A stretch of 64,000 nucleotides of DNA from Calliopsis andreniformis (taxonomy: Eukaryota > Arthropoda > Insecta > Hymenoptera > Andrenidae), in assembly GCF_051401765.1 (NCBI RefSeq), contig NC_135071.1:18888961-18952960 (forward strand), given 5' to 3'. Both the position numbers and the translations under genes were made by a program. The notes below the pieces were generated by a model. That model saw nothing but the letters and a program-made list of their open reading frames with translations. It did no database searches and was not told the DNA's origin. Positions 32,601 to 45,689 of this stretch are shown here, piece after piece. Positions within the stretch are counted from its first letter, which is position 1, and the number at the start of each line of letters is the position of its first letter.

Positions 32601-35600
32601 AATCTGTTTAGAGTCTTGGAAGACAATCCGGCCCCTGAGCCCGACACGCCTCGCGATGACTGTTCGACGGGCTCGATAGACTCAGAGAGTTCGGAGGGCT
32701 CCGAGGCCGGTACTCCCGAGGAGGAGGCGACGTGTATCGGTGATCGTCGCGCGCAATCGACGGTATCGGCACCGACCGTGTCCGACACTGACCCTGGCAC
32801 TTGCATTCGCCCTGGCATCGACATTGGCATTGGCATTGGCATCGGCATTGGCATTGGTATTGGCATTGGCATTGGCATTGGCATTGGTATTGGCATCGAC
32901 ATTGGCGATGGGCCCGATGTCTTCGAGGCGGGGCCAGTGGGGCTTGCGGTACCGTGTAGGTGGGACGATATGTACCACCAGAAACCAGGACTTGCCGTTT
33001 GCCTAAGGTGGTCAACGTATTCGCATCGTCATAATCGACACCTCGAGAGTACACGTGCTAACAACTGTTGGCAGTGGCGAACGAGCAAGTGAACAAAAGA
33101 GCAACCATCCAACGAACATTATTAGCGAGTCTCCTGCCCCCTTTTCCATCGTCTCGGCCCTCTCCCTTTTCATTCTTCACCTATTACCTTCTTTTTCTGT
33201 TTTACTATTACCCTGGAGGGATCTAGTCTCTTGAATGTTTGAAATAAATTGCAGGAGGTGTTGGGGAGAAACAGGAATAAAATATGAGAAATTTTGGTGA
33301 ACTTCTAAATTCTAGAAGACATTCCCAGATTTAGAGATCAAGATTTCAGGTAAGACTCGTTTGAAGAAAGAGCAGGAGGCAGTCTCGCCAACAAGGCTAA
33401 GAGAGTGAGCATCCAAGCGCAAGTGTGTCAAGCTGGTCAACGCTAATCAACGACTCTATCGACTCAATGCTCTCGCGAAATCAACTAAAACACATGCAAA
33501 TGCCGCGGAAAAGATTGTAATAAAAGTGATGGGTTGGAGACATCGAAGGGCTGAGCTTGGATATGAAAAATCGGGAAATTCTGAGTGTAGGTACGATCCA
33601 AGCTTAGCCCAAGAAGAGCTTGAAAATTACAGACATAAATGAAATTGCACATGCACGAAACGAGAATGCAAACAGAAGATCAATGCATTTTCACCACTGA
33701 TACATGCGATCTTCTCTGCGCATCGTGAAGGTGCCAACCGAAGAGAAAGATCGTGCTTCAACTACAATAAATATGGTGCTTAACGTTCCATCGTTCTACG
33801 GTTTCATTACTGATTCGATCTGGCAATCGTATCGCAGAACAGATGAAAAAAAGATAAGAAAAAGTAAATGAACGACGGTCTGTCAGACTGTCAACGAAAG
33901 AAAATCTATCTTACATCGGGCAGTTGCGCGTAAAAATCGCTTAGATAATATAGCGAAGAAATGTACCTAGAAAGCTTTTTGTTAATGGTCAAAATCTTCT
34001 GTGTCCATTGCAGAAAACAAGATCCGGCTACACTCACCGATCGTCAGAAGCGACGTTACATAGAGAAAGATATAAAAACAATAAATAGATACATAGACGG
34101 AATAACAATATAAATTTTATAATTATAACATTAGAAACTGACCACACAATATTCATTTTAGAGGAGAGTATTTTCCCGTGCACTTTTGCATAATTAAATT
34201 ACATAAATCTCTTCACTTTTTTCTCAAAAGTGGCCAAATATAAAGTACGACAACGACGATGACGACGACGACGATGGCAATAGTGAAAAAGAGAATAACG
34301 ACGATGACGATGACGACGACAACGACAACAACGAAAACGATAACAACGTTGACAACGACGACGACACAATGATAATGTTACTGACGACGACGACGACGAG
34401 AACGATGACACTGACGATCAAAATATTAGAAAAAATATTTAATCAGTAAATACTAACCATCATCCGAGACATCGCTGGAAAGTGGCTTTCGTTGTTGCTG
34501 GATTGGCGATGATTCAGAAACGTCATGTGTCTCGTGTAGGGAATCCAAGCTGCCATAACGAACGGGTGGCAATGTCGAAGTTATCGACTACAAATGGAAA
34601 TAAGAAACATGTATTAAGAAGCTAGATCTAAATACAAGCTTTCACACTTACCTCTTGATCAGTCTTTAATTTCTTTATAATAGTATCTGTAGTATTTTCT
34701 GGAGGGAGGATTGAGGTAGACTCGTCCGCGAGCTGAGAAACTCGTCTAACATTAGTAGGCTGCTGCTGTACGGCTATCGAAAGAGGCGGAAGTCTTGTAG
34801 ACGTACGAGATCCTATATCCATGAAGGATTTATCAGCAAGCCTATCATTAAAGGCAGAAAGTCTAGAACCCGAAGAGAGATAATTCGGCGTCACAGTAGT
34901 GTCAACTATATTATCCAGTAGATCATCATTTTCCATTTCACGTTTCGCTAGCTGCCACTCCATTTCAATTCTTCTACGTTCCTCTTCCCTCTTTTCGGCC
35001 TCGCGCCTCTGTCGATTCTGATCCCTCTGCAGCATCGCCTTAGTTTCCTGTTCGAACCTTCTTATTCGTTCTTGGGTGGTTGCACTCAATCCAGCGTACG
35101 TTCTTATCGCGACTTCGTCGTTGCTCTGTTTTGTATCGTTCGAAGCGCTGGACAGCGTCGAACTTGCATCGAAGCTCAAGCCAGTCTCGCTAGAGAGTCG
35201 CGAGGACTCAGAAGCCGACGAGACGGCCGAGCGATGAGTCGGTTGAATCGATTGAATCGACTCGACTGCCGGCTGATTCGCGTACTGCCTCGATCTATCC
35301 GAAAGTACGCCATCGTTGCTGCTGATGTCGGTTGCATGCTCGTTGACACAGTTAGAGATTCCACCGTTGCCAACAGTCGAAACGTTACCCATAACGCCTG
35401 AATCTATGGACGGAGCTCGATCGGATCGATCGGCAGAACGGCCTGATTGATTCTTGTTTTCGTGCATTAAGACTATTTCGCTGACGGAACACTGTCGCTC
35501 ATTCAGGGCCATGCTTCGTCGGTTTGGCAAGCCTTCTGCCTCTTGTTTCACCTTCAACTGGATTAGAGAATCATGGATAATCTGATTTTGTATAAAGTAC

Positions 35601-38600
35601 AAGTAGTGTATATTTGATAATCTACGAACCTTATCGATATCGTGGTGACTCTCGTTATCCGTTTCATCTTGCCCTTTTCTTCTCCTCTGAATTTTGCGAT
35701 TAGCTGCAGATATGATGGACGAAACAATATCCTTGGCAGAAGCCATTTCACGAACTCCTGTTAGAGTAAGATATCACACAAATAAACGACTAATAGAGAA
35801 ACAACTTGAGAAGATCAGTAAAGTATTTTAACGTTGAATCGTACCTTCAACTTTCTGAATATTGTTCAGCAAAAGATTATGATTATTGCTCGGGGTTGTA
35901 TCGATTTCGCTATTATCAGCTGGAAGGCTAAGATTCACGCTTAGCCTACTCAGATCATCTAGATCATCGTCCGAAAAGAACCAATCAACCTGCGATGCAA
36001 TCCAATAATTAATATCAATGTTTTTCATGCTTTCCGTGCTTTCATACGTACATTGTTTAACAAGCTCTCAACAATCCGACACTGATGTGACATATCAGTA
36101 ACCATAGTGACCATATTGTCCCTCGAACCGCTAGCTCGAACCAGAGTAGGGCCAAACACTATGGCAAGATTCTTCGCTTCCATTTTATTAACTTCGCTAT
36201 GCTCGACTATTTTCTTCAAATGTAGCATTAAAAATTTAAGAGTCTCAAAATGATGTTCCGGAAGGTCCCTGAGCAACTTTCGTATTGTTGTCATCCTCCT
36301 TTGCGGATCTTCTACTTTATCAGCGTCGATGAACATAGGGTACAATTCTGCAGTAAGTAGAGAATCGGGAAGTTGGCGGAAAAAGGATTTTAGAAGAGAT
36401 GATATCACGTTTACATCGCTCCATCTAGAGTCCTAAAAAATTGTCAAACAAAAAATTCAGGAATCGAATAATTTCAAAAAATTCTTAAGAATGAAATAAC
36501 GAGATGAAAGTAGGCCTCTACCTGACGATCGATATTTTCAAATCCTTTATTGACACTTTCAGTCAAGTGTGAAATAGCGGCAGTGTTACCAGGTACTCTG
36601 TAAATACCAACAACTTCGAGGCCTCTAGCTTCGACGATACGCGTACACATCTCAACGATCAGTGGCACGTATTCCGAAAACGATGACTACACACAATACA
36701 GAAATAGCAAATCACCACATCATTCACCTATGCATGAATAAAATTATGCATGTCTATAATTACCGGTGGACAGAGTTCCAGTGGCACCTTAAAAGTGGCG
36801 CCTTCAGGCGGTAGCTGCGTCGTTGGCGAAGAGGGTGGCCCAGTCTGTCCATGCATTCTTCTGAGCTGTTTCGCGACTCTGCCTTTCCACGTTTTTGTTT
36901 TTGGAGAAACTAAACTTTCAATTGTTTGACTCGGCTTGCGCGTCTTGTTTATCGGCGACTGACCAGTCGGAGATCTATTCCTGAAGGAAGTTAGCTTTTT
37001 GATACCTTTGTGTCCTGGAAGAGGACTCAACCTTTGCCCTGCGCCGTTCGATACCGACACAGTGCCACTTGTTACTGTCTGACAGGTTGTGGGACTACTG
37101 GTAGGACCTGGAGCTTGAGGCACAGCCTGCTGTTTCAGTGTGCTATTGTATGTATTCTCCTGCAGCGAAATATGATCGTGAATGAAGGTAGAAAGGAAAG
37201 GAGTGTTGATTGCGAATAATAAAATAGTAGATTAAACTCACCGACGGCTTGTCAGCGGAAGCATGCTCGTGCAACGCTCGCAACCACAGCGCCATGGACG
37301 CAGCATCTTCGGTTTGTAAAAGAACCTCTGCACTCGGATTCGCTAATCGTAGGACGTGTTTACGTTTCGTGTAATCTTCCGCAATATCTACTAAGGAACA
37401 TCTCACATCCACGCATTGTGTCACGTTTTCGCCATCATTAGCCAACGAAGGAACCTTCGAGGAACGTCCAATGATTAACGATAAAATACAGATAAGATCG
37501 TATCAGCAATTAAGGAGTGTGGCTTACCTGATTTTGACGATCCTTGTAAAAGAAGAGAATCGGTCCTCGAAGAACGCCCCACACCTGTTTCCACGAGCGG
37601 TCAGAAGATCGCTGGAATGAAATAGTAAAGTAGGCATTAACATATCGCCTAGACGAGGGAGATTCTTAAGTCTGCTTACCTTGCCATCAAGTACTGTGAA
37701 CTTAACATGCAAAAGACCCTCTCGTTCGACCTGTTCAATATCTTTCACCATACCAGACGCCCCTTCTCGTCCAGCACAAGCATTGTTGCTGAAAAAATGG
37801 AAGGCATTTTGAAGATATAAAATACAATTGCACATATCTTGTGTCTTATTTGTGATTACTAGACTGATTATTTATGCAATTATGGAGAACTGAAATCTGC
37901 GCAAAAAGTTCTGTTTAGTTTCCATTAAAAATAAGAAATTGCATAAATATCCGCACTCTAGTGATAACTCAGTTACACTATCAGTCGAAGAGACTTCCCT
38001 CGTTCGACCAAAATAACTGATGATCAGTGGGAAAGGAGCTCACATTCCGCTAGCTTCAAGACAACTCTTTCCCTTCGTTGACACCTCCAATCGCAGGAGT
38101 GTGCAATCGAAGCCACGATACTTACTATCGGTTACAAACACATACAGCGAAATACGGGAAGACATATACTAACTCGAATCTACAAACGCGAACGGTTAGT
38201 CAGAGAAGGCGAAGCGGTTAACCTGGCGTTTATGGGGAGGAAGACGAAGGAAGATCGTTTGATTAATAATAGAGTGACGACAATGACAAGAACGAGGTGG
38301 CACGAGAAGAACGATTGCGGCGGTAACAACAACGCGAATACAAGAAAAAAATGTTCGAAAAAATAGTATGCAGCATCTTCGTGCTCAATATGTACTATTC
38401 TCACCGATAAATATTTCTGTTTAAGGATGCAGACTGAGTCATGTCCTCGAAGATGCGTCGTAGCGATGCTATATCGTTTGGAAACAGCGGTAGTCGCCAC
38501 CTTTTATGAATGCTGAAAATATGGATGGAGGCAGAACTTGATGTATACTCGCGACAAGTAACTACACAACGGATTCACCTCACATCACCGCACACGAAAG

Positions 38601-41600
38601 GGAGCACGCGATACAAGAGGCACCTAGAGAGAACCATCATTTTTGGCTTTATAATTTTTAACTCACCCTCTGGAAGCGTGAATGGGCTCCGAATCGCTTA
38701 ATTCTAAATCACTGTCGACGTGCATTCGCTCGCCCCAAGTTGCCTTTAAATACGAGACCCTTCTTGTCGCACGATCCTCATCCGCTGAAAAAAGAACAAA
38801 AAATACAAGCTTCGAGTTAAGCATTTAGAGAAAGATCTTAAGATTTATAACTGGTCAAAAACTCTTACCAATCTGCGTGTTCTTCGGGCGCCTGAACACA
38901 ACTCCGTTACTATGCACAGTGTCGTCTGTCATCGTACCTTCGAATCATTAAATTCTCATTAGCGGCCTGCAAGAAAATATGTCAAAAATTCGAAGGATAA
39001 AACGTAGACTAACCACTTTCAGTTTCAATGCCTTGCACATAACTATCATGTCGTTTAGATCCCCTCTCCATAGTCTTGTCATCGCCAACAGAACTCGTAG
39101 TGTCAATGTACGACGAACTGTCATTCTCAGTTTGCTTCCTTTCGCTGTCTTCCTGACGCTGCAGCCACTCGTGCCTAAGACTCTGCGAGTTGACACTCGA
39201 TGACTCCCAAGACTCTGCACTATTGCTACGAATCCTGGATCGTGCGACCTCGTCGTCTGTGACCCTCATGTTCTCTGTCAAAGGCCACACAAAACCAATG
39301 AATAACTTTTGGCTTAAAATTCGTTCGATGTACACAAACATCGACAATATCGACATGTGCCGACGAGACAGTTCATCGTGCTTCGCCAGAGCAAAGCTAC
39401 AACATTAAAGGCTGTGCGAACGTTAAAGAACGCGAGAGATTAGGAGGACAAGAAGAAGGGAGGAAGGGACGTTTCTGGAAACACAACACTTATCTAACTC
39501 GCCTCTCTTTTTTTCTACCTTCGATCGGCTTATAGTCGGTGGGTGGTTCACAATGAATGCGTCTGCTTCCTATGGGTATTACTCTGTTTCCCTTTAATCC
39601 ATTACCTAGATGTTTAGAGTAACAGTATTAAGGACAGATGCTATTCCATCGAATGTCTAGAGTCTAGAATTCTAACAGGGACTGAGTTATTCGAACCTAT
39701 CTAATATGAATCGTACAATAGAGAGGAAAGGTATAAGAAAAATTCCCCATAAACAAAAGAGGAAACTCACCAGTATCCAGAGACTTGGTCTCCCTCCCAG
39801 GAATGGGCATCCTTCTGGGTTCCTGAGCTTCAGCTTTCGACTCGAACTCCCTCTTTCGAACAGCAACATTTGGTACGCTACGTTTATTCGACAATCTCGA
39901 CAGCTCGCTCTTGTAAAGATTAGTTCGATCCCCAGTCGGTTCATCGTCATCACTGAGCAAGCGACCTGACTCAAACTGCTTCGCGCGCTTGGACACAATC
40001 TGCAGACCCTGGGGAAGCGTTGGGAACTTATCATTAGCCTTCTTATCGGGTCCTGGAGAAGATGGAAGAGAAGAAGCTCCGTTTCTTGTATCCTGTCGTT
40101 CACTTGAAAGCAGGGCCGTTGCATTGCTGATGTTCTCGTGTATCCTTGATAAAGTTCCAACGAAGCTTGATTTGCCAGAGTTTCGATGCAATTGCTGCTG
40201 ATGCCTATCAATATTTTCTTTCATTTCAGAGTTCTCGCGATGATCATCGTAGAGGGAAGGCGAACACAGTCGATCAGTGATAGTCTGCTGCAGTCGTGGA
40301 TCATCCAACGAACGATTCATCTTGGTGGACTCCTCGAGCAGATCGTTTCGAGAATTAGAATATTCAGCTTCACTAACTGGGTCACTCTGAAGCCTCTGCA
40401 AAGTCTGATTAGAAGCTGGGGATGATTTATCTAAACCCATCTTCGCTGCAAAATTCTTCTCATGACTTCCTCTAGAAGCAGGGGACTGTTGATCCTGCTT
40501 GAGTTCATTCGGTGGCCAGATCTGCTTTTGAAGTTTCTGTGGCCTGGCGTAAAACTCACGAGGAATTGCAGTAGATCCATTGCTCCTCACAGGAGACCCT
40601 GACCTCTCCTCTGGTAGAAACCATCCAATCGGATGACTGGGCCTTCTCAGGAATTCCTCCTTCTGTTCAAAGCTCTTACGAAGCCTCGTCATGATAACAG
40701 AATCATCGATACTAGAACGATCATCACCATTCCCATTCCCGCTTCTACTTCCATTTGAGCCTCCGCGTCTTCCTTCACTCCTGTTCTCATTACCTCCATT
40801 TCCAAATCGAAGAGAAGTAGAATCATAAGCAGAAGGATCGTCAGTGCGTAATGGAGAACTGTCCCTCCCAGAATCAATGCTAAATCTGGATCCAGGAGCG
40901 CAAGATCGCAGGGCGTCCGTGCTGGCATAGCTGGCTGCGTCGAAATTGTTTATCGTCGAGCTGCCAGTGCTCCCTTCACTAGCGCGCCGCGAGGTGACTC
41001 TCCTCATCGCGGGCCGATAAATAGGTACCTGAGGTTCTGCTCTGGACAGAGGGTATCGCGTTAAGCACGGCTGCTGAAGGGATTGATAATACTGTTGACG
41101 TTGGTGCTCTTCAATACTTGTTCGATTCGGTTCTCCAAACCGAACTCTCTCATATATTGGATCTTTGATTCTGTCATAAATCTGTTCGCTATTCGTCCTT
41201 GAGTAAATGGACTCAGGACGTGTCCTATCATAAACATCGTACCTATCAGCCCTCGAATCCGACTGCATTGACCTCTCGCACTGCATGCCAGGTGAACTTA
41301 AGCTATCTTTTGCACACGATTGTTGCTGGCTCCTTAATCGTACCTTCTCCTCGATGGGTTCATAGCGGCCAGGGACCTTCTGAAACGGTTTGCATCGATG
41401 CATCGTAGCCTTCGCCAGCGTCGTCGTCGTCGCCGTGGCTGTCGCCGAAGGTGGTGGCGACGGAGAAGACGACGTCGACGATTCTGATTGCAATTGCGAC
41501 TGGGTTTTGTTCATATTTGTTCGTACTAGTTGCTGGTTTTCCTTGAATTCCTGATAAGGGATGGTATCCTCAAGTAACTCAGCTTGGGAGCTCGAAACAG

Positions 41601-42991
41601 GCATGGAACTCGAGCCAGAGCAAACCCAAGATTGCCTTGTCCTAGGTGATAAACCAGGAATCATGCTGACGGACCGACGTTGTCTCTGACTGCTCCTGTC
41701 TGGAGAACGTAGTCGCGGCCGCTGATTCGTCTCGGGATTGTGAGCGGTTTCACCGAAATACTTCTGCAGAATGTCGTCCTCTTTGGAGACCACGAGGAGA
41801 CGCAACCAAGGCCCTGCTTGCTGGATTCGTTGAACCACTTTGGCGTACTGTTCGCCTCGTGTTGGTTTACCATCGACAGAGACTACTCGATCTCCAGTGC
41901 GTAATCCTGCTTCAGCTGCCGGCGAATTAGCGCGCACCTGTTTCACGAATATTGTGTCCATCGGTTCCTCGATCCTCGTTCGTTCATGTCCAGGCAACAT
42001 CTAAAGGAGAAATTGATATTTGTCTATAGAAGAAGCCTATAACAATAGCTGGAGTTATTTGGATCGAACGCTTACGCAACAGGATTCGGGGGGATAGACA
42101 ATGAAATGACGAAGAGTGAAACCAAATCCAGTCTCGCCACGACGTAACAACAAAGTTCGTGGTCCACGAGGCGGAGAATCGTCCCTTTGTCCGCTCCCGA
42201 TTCGAGCTATCGTTCCACCGATCGCTCCCACCCCTGGGTTTGCTACTGTTGTCGTTGATGTCGTTGGTGCTGGGGGTGGAGGTGAACCGTGTTCTATCTG
42301 AAACAATTTTTACTCGTCAGTCATATTTCTCTTCATACAATTCTATGGAACTCTTTTGTCTATTCTTGTCGATTGTTCTCTTTTTCATGGTACCCAGAAA
42401 GGGATGCAAGGATGAAACAAATTGACGAGAATAGATTATTTTCTTTTCTTTTGTTAGAAATCAAAAAGGCTGTAAGTGCCAAAGTTAAAGTTCTGAGGAA
42501 AACAATTTACTGATATTGGCCTTTATATAAACATTCTTTTTATGAGGAAAAAAACCAATTCTTTCTTTAAATGGCATTTACAGACTTGTTTATTTCCACT
42601 TTTCAATTATTCTAGATGCAATGTACCGATTAACATCAATGGAATCAGAACCTGTACTTTTTTTGGTGAACAGAGTCGAGTGGGGAAGAAAGCAAACGAA
42701 AACTGATGCAGATCTGTACGACTTAATGATGCTAAGGGAAAAGTATGAGAGTAACAGAGTTTTAATCGTGTGGAAAAAGGTTCAGGTGGTTTCAAAATCG
42801 AAATCAAGGCGGTCTTGTTGATTCAATCATTTAGGTTTCGTCCCTCTCGACCCGTTTCGCCTCAAGAGAGCAGGTCTCCCGGTTTCGTTCACTAAAATAA
42901 ACCGAATCGAAGTTTGGCACGATCATTTAGTTTTACGTACCGTGTGCGCCTGCCCAACAAACCCTTGGGAATTATTTCGGTCCTCAGCCAT
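29661..42991 (-). CDS. RhoGAP19D: PDZ-PH-RhoGAP protein, ARHGAP21/23 orthologue
   Basis: Seventeen coding exons, right to left: 42991-42941, 42297-42076, 42000-39771, 39274-39014, 38937-38869, 38784-38667, 37788-37680, 37611-37528, 37454-37242, 37159-36764, 36686-36522, 36432-36052, 35989-35845, 35757-34652, 34587-34458, 30966-30689 and 30611-29661, giving about 2,302 residues. The order is an N-terminal PDZ domain (about 66-163, with [16 protein letters not shown]), a long disordered Ser/Arg-rich region, a PH domain (about 998-1115, LHVKF... to [11 protein letters not shown]), and a RhoGAP domain (about 1257-1430) with the arginine finger in GIYRVPGN (Arg 1281) and the conserved [18 protein letters not shown]. 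This order defines the ARHGAP21/23 family, which inactivates Cdc42 and Rho at Golgi and cell junctions. The C-terminal exon holds tandem KRSESLNK motifs. All 16 introns keep frame. A 72-bp stretch (35558-35629) inside exon 14 could itself be an intron. Confidence 0.95.
32041..32136. mobile_element. MITE of family A, copy 4, right part only
   Basis: TATACTCATC at 32041 and ATAAAAATCCGCAGTCTAG at 32118-32136 match the interior and right end of copy 1. I could not find the left terminal repeat, so the copy is truncated, or its left part was replaced. Confidence 0.5.
32137..32275. repeat. Long inverted repeat (hairpin) in RhoGAP19D intron 15
   Basis: The arm at 32137-32172 (TCATCAGACTTGATGTTGTG and on) is matched almost perfectly by the reverse complement of 32238-32275, with two or three mismatches over about 36 bp and a loop of roughly 65 bp. 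A right end of family A MITE sequence abuts it on the left (about 32041-32136). The hairpin may be part of a compound element or a fold-back insertion. Confidence 0.75.
32608..33002 (-). CDS. Possible alternative 3' exon of RhoGAP19D with hexanucleotide repeat
   Basis: A GC-rich block inside intron 15 starts after a good minus-strand acceptor (ACCTTAG| at 33003). Spliced from exon 15 (phase 1) it reads [20 protein letters not shown], which looks like genuine protein, then a Gln-Cys dipeptide run encoded by the CAATGC-type hexanucleotide, and ends at a stop at 32608. That would be an alternative C-terminus of about 131 residues. However, other frames on both strands are also open through this block because of its base composition, and a second frame would end at a usable donor near 32592 in phase 1. 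The exon is therefore a candidate only. Confidence 0.25.
32820..32910. repeat. (GGCATT)n hexanucleotide repeat
   Basis: About fifteen near-perfect copies of GGCATT, with occasional GGCATC and GGTATT variants, lie in a GC-rich block within RhoGAP19D intron 15. Because the period is six, every frame stays open: Ile-Gly on the plus strand, Met-Pro, Asn-Ala or Cys-Gln on the minus strand. Confidence 0.9.
34247..34425. repeat. (GAC/GAT/AAC)n trinucleotide repeat
   Basis: A degenerate trinucleotide tract beginning just 30 bp inside intron 15 of RhoGAP19D (minus strand reads GTC/ATC/GTT). It keeps frames open on both strands, but there is no sign of a coding role. Confidence 0.85.
37859..37963. mobile_element. 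MITE of family A, copy 3, internally deleted
   Basis: CTAGACTGATTATTTATGCA on the left and, reverse-complemented, CTAGAGTGCGGATATTTATGC on the right form the family A inverted ends only about 105 bp apart. It lies in RhoGAP19D intron 6. The interior is shorter than in copies 1 and 2. Confidence 0.6.
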
Positions 42992-43002
42992 CGTGCTATC
43001 CC
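42992..43002 (-). other. 5' UTR part of the first RhoGAP19D coding exon
   Basis: A clear acceptor (TCATTTTTAG) ends at 43003 on the minus strand, so the exon with the start codon begins at 43002 and carries 11 bp of 5' UTR. An upstream non-coding exon must therefore exist. Confidence 0.6.
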
Positions 43003-43263
43003 CTAAAAATGACCAATAATTTAATATAATTATAAAATAAGATTATTATAAAGGTCTGCCTTCGATTGGCGGAACTGGGGACTTGGATTCGACCACTAGA
43101 GTGTCATGAGACACTGCGTTCGAATTCGTGACATTCGTTCAGTGGTCCTACTAATGCAAAGTGTTTGTATGAATATATATATATAAACGTCTGTTATATT
43201 TATAACGTTATGTCGAATTTCTGTCTCGTCTAACACATACATATGGCTGTAATTAAATACACC

Positions 43264-43315
43264 CATATGTGTCTGTATATGTATATATATACATATAATA
43301 CATATATATATACGT
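43264..43315. repeat. (TA)n/(CATA)n microsatellite
   Basis: Alternating TATATA and CATATA units form a self-complementary low-complexity tract. It is non-coding. Confidence 0.75.
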
Positions 43316-45139
43316 ACACCCGTCGAAAGGTTGAATGAACTATTCTACTTTCTCTGCAACTCGACATACTTTCTTGATATTCGCGACGACTCCAGATAAT
43401 ATTTTCCAAATTTCTTTCTGCAGTTTCATTTATTTTTGCCATCGTGCGAAAAGAAGAATTCTACGATAGCTTCAACTCTCTTCTATTCCCTGAATAACAG
43501 TTTCCACGAATAGTCGGATGCTTCAACGAAGAAACAAAAAGAAACAGAACGTGGAAAGCTACGCGTTCCTTGCATGCGCCTAAATATTTCCTACATCTCC
43601 AATAGATTTTCCGACTTGTATGCAAATAGAATACGAAGAAACGCTGCCGTTTATCGTCTTCTGAATATAAATGTCTGGTAACAGTACTAGCCAAGATTCT
43701 GCTGTGCTCTTGTCGTTAATACAGAGAATAATCGAAGATCGTGGATATCAGATATCATGGATAATTATGTCTCAGTTAATCGAGACTCTACTCTATTCAG
43801 AAGCAAAAAAATTGTGTTGGCTGATATCTCCATCTCACGTAGCACCTATGCTCTCAACTTTCTCTCTCCTTGCTTTCTCTGTTCCACGCGTTTCGCGGCG
43901 CCGGAAAATAACGAAGGGACGAAAGGGGAGGCGTCATTGTTTCTCTTCCGCTACCACAGCTTGTGGAAAAGATTACGTAGTTCTGCGCGCAATAGCGACT
44001 CTTTTGAAACGGCTAAATATAAACGGGGTTCCGTCTACCATCGGTATCGCGGCTACCGAAATACACCTGACTCTACGCTTTTCCGTTCGCTTCGTTGTTC
44101 GCCGATGACGAAATCGCGAAAATCACGTTTCACCGCGACTCCCAGACGTCTCGATATCGCTACACGCGACAGGCGATTTACGTAATTCCTCTGCCTTTTT
44201 TCCTGCCTCAGCAAAACTGATCCCGTGCTCTGAATCAATTTCAAGAAATACAGCGATCGAATTGCGTTATCTTCCAGCGATAAGCCGACGATAATTCAGC
44301 GTAAACCTCCAATCAATCCTCAGTATATCTTATTTCTTTTTTTAAGGAAATTCGAAAAATTTGTTTGCAATATCTGTGCACGTGTTTTCGTCGTTTTGGA
44401 GACCTAGGCAAAAAGGGAGGACTACTTATTAATTTGATTTAGAAATTGGGTAAAAAATATAGAGGTATTTTATAAAAAACAAAGCTGCCAAATGTGAAGC
44501 TAGTTGGATGAACTGTTTTGAGGATCTGCTGGTTTCCATCTGACAAGATCCTAACATGGCAGTGGATAATGTATCACTCTTCCATCTCGTTAATTTAAGT
44601 AATAAAAACTGTGAAAAAATAAGATTGGAATGTTACTTGAAGTAACCTCAAACAATCCTGATATTTTATTCAATAAATGTCATACGACAGAAGTTATAAA
44701 TTTACCTATGCTTCTAGACCTTCAAGGTGCTACACCTTCTGAAAAATTAAGAAGTCTGTAGTTTGACATCACGTCTACTAAACAAATAAGGAACAATAGT
44801 GAATGATTAATGAATTGCAATCAAAGAACGACTCGAATTTCATCCGTAATTTGTTCACCGAATAAAACTGTACTCCAAGGTCCCTCAACACTGCAAAAAG
44901 AACAGAAAACGAGAATAAATAAATTGAATAAAAGAAGCAAGGTTTTTACCAAAAATGAAACTACTGTCATTTTAACCCTGCCGTACGGTTTTCGTTACTC
45001 CGAACATTTCTTCCATCCATCACTATTCTATCATTATAATCTCTTTCCTTTACAGCTTAACCATTTGAAATCCTACATATTTCTAAAAAATTGCAAATGG
45101 GTCATTTTGACCCATCCGGTCTCGTTGAAACAAGCCGGA

Positions 45140-45151
45140 CGCGCGCGCGCG
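45140..45151. repeat. (CG)n tract
   Basis: Six CG dinucleotides in a row occur at the edge of a CpG-rich island upstream of RhoGAP19D. Uninterrupted CG runs are uncommon in AT-rich genomes and suggest an unmethylated island. Confidence 0.8.
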
Positions 45152-45689
45152 TAAGAAAGTCAAAGACGAGAAAAAGGAGGGAGGATCTCGGTGGGAGAAA
45201 ATGAAAGAGCAAAAACGGGATTGCAGCTACGTCGGGTACACACCTCTGCTAGGAAGTGTTGCGCGTCGAGTGTTCGCAGCGCCTCCGTCGTTGGCTGTTC
45301 TTCCGCGATGCAGCGACAAATGATCTACTCTGATGAAATTCCACTCGTTCCTTCGCCCTTCCCTGGAAAATTCATCCAGACGAGCCAAAGAAAACTGCCC
45401 CCGATACTCGTCCCGTGTCCCTTCGCCCACCGTAGAATAAAGTCTCTCGGCGGCTGGTTCTTTCCCTCGAGAGCATAATCAACGAGCTCTTCCAACGAGC
45501 AATCGGGCCAATCCTTACTCTAAAGCCTTTCTTGAACAACACATGGCTCCTAAAGGAACCGCTCGTGCAGAGGAACGAGCACGCTCGCGAACCAAGTACT
45601 CATCTACGATCACTTTGACACTAGTTTGACCAGCCTGACTCTCGAGCTTAAGTCGAGGGAATAAATAGCAGGTCGAAGGCGACACTCAC

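Larger units (their letters stand above)
43003..45689. other. Probable first intron of RhoGAP19D
   Basis: The 2.7 kb between the acceptor at 43003 and the donor at 45690 on the minus strand shows no convincing gene. It holds TA-rich microsatellites (43170-43320), a CG run (45140-45151) and open frames at 43671-44185 that overlap in two frames and match nothing I know. Confidence 0.4.

Noticed and set aside
44972..45125. TTTTAACCCTGCCGTACGG start resembling a piggyBac-type end
   Set aside because: I found no matching inverted end with TTAA within a reasonable distance.
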